A DNA stretch of 14,216 nt. It comes from Smithella sp. UBA2180. Its GTDB lineage: Bacteria; Desulfobacterota; Syntrophia; Syntrophales; Smithellaceae. The notes below the pieces were generated by a model, which saw nothing but the letters and a program-made list of their open reading frames with translations, had not been told where the DNA came from and did not search any database. Position numbers and translations under genes: made by a program. Position 1 is the stretch's first letter, and the number at the start of each line of letters is the position of its first letter. The stretch lies in assembly GCA_002327415.1 (NCBI GenBank), contig DCVU01000151.1:1-14216 (forward strand), read 5' to 3'. Of the stretch, positions 14,183 to 14,216 are shown piece after piece.

Positions 14183-14216
14183 TAAATGCCTAAAACCTCC
14201 CTGATATCATTTTCTC
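14182..14216 (-). CDS. C-terminal codons of an upstream gene (partial)
   Basis: On the minus strand the frame entering from the window edge reads ENDIREVLGI and then TAA (14184-14182), sharing one base with the reductase start codon (TAATG). One-base overlaps of this kind mark translationally coupled operon genes. A glutaredoxin- or thioredoxin-like partner would make sense next to this reductase, but ten residues cannot establish it. Confidence 0.4.
   Translation of the reverse strand, partial: ENDIREVLGI

Overview
The window looks like chromosomal DNA from an AT-rich, anaerobic Gram-negative bacterium, most likely a member of the Desulfobacterota (former Deltaproteobacteria; Syntrophus/Smithella-like is a guess). 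The basis is the gene order cmk - rpsA - sppA - ihfB, a periplasmic M48/TPR protease of the BepA type, a bacterial-type ferredoxin:thioredoxin reductase catalytic subunit and a stand-alone sigma region-4 protein. No database search was possible, so the taxonomy is inference.

Layout. Positions 1-223 hold the C-terminus of a membrane protein and its rho-independent terminator. A good sigma-70-type promoter at 411-439, preceded by two identical 12-bp direct repeats, drives a 99-aa protein of unknown function and a phosphomannomutase/phosphoglucomutase (to 2213). On the opposite strand, 2221-6313 carries a tightly coupled two-gene cassette. Its first gene encodes a 954-aa protein with an intact calcineurin-type metallophosphoesterase, an unrecognised middle domain and a radical SAM/SPASM-like domain. 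Its second gene encodes a CehA/McbA-type PHP hydrolase translated from TTG. The roughly 450 bp upstream of the cassette lack an intact gene but contain what looks like a decayed tyrosine-integrase fragment. This is the accessory-looking part of the window and the best candidate for an undescribed system.

From 6769 to 8487 (minus strand) lie a small FmdB-type zinc ribbon gene with its own promoter and an exported M48 protease with TPRs. Diverging from them, 8599-13118 is a housekeeping run: cytidylate kinase, ribosomal protein S1 (six S1 domains), SppA peptidase, an IHF-beta/HU-type protein and an enoyl-CoA hydratase/isomerase-like protein. The last four are very tightly packed, and the hydratase start overlaps the ihfB stop.

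The 300 bp after this run are non-coding and densely palindromic, with repeated GAATTATCCC boxes and four CGNAGTG-type loop motifs. The window ends on the minus strand with a small Cys-containing sigma region-4 protein, the ferredoxin:thioredoxin reductase catalytic chain, and the last codons of an upstream gene that overlaps the latter by one base.
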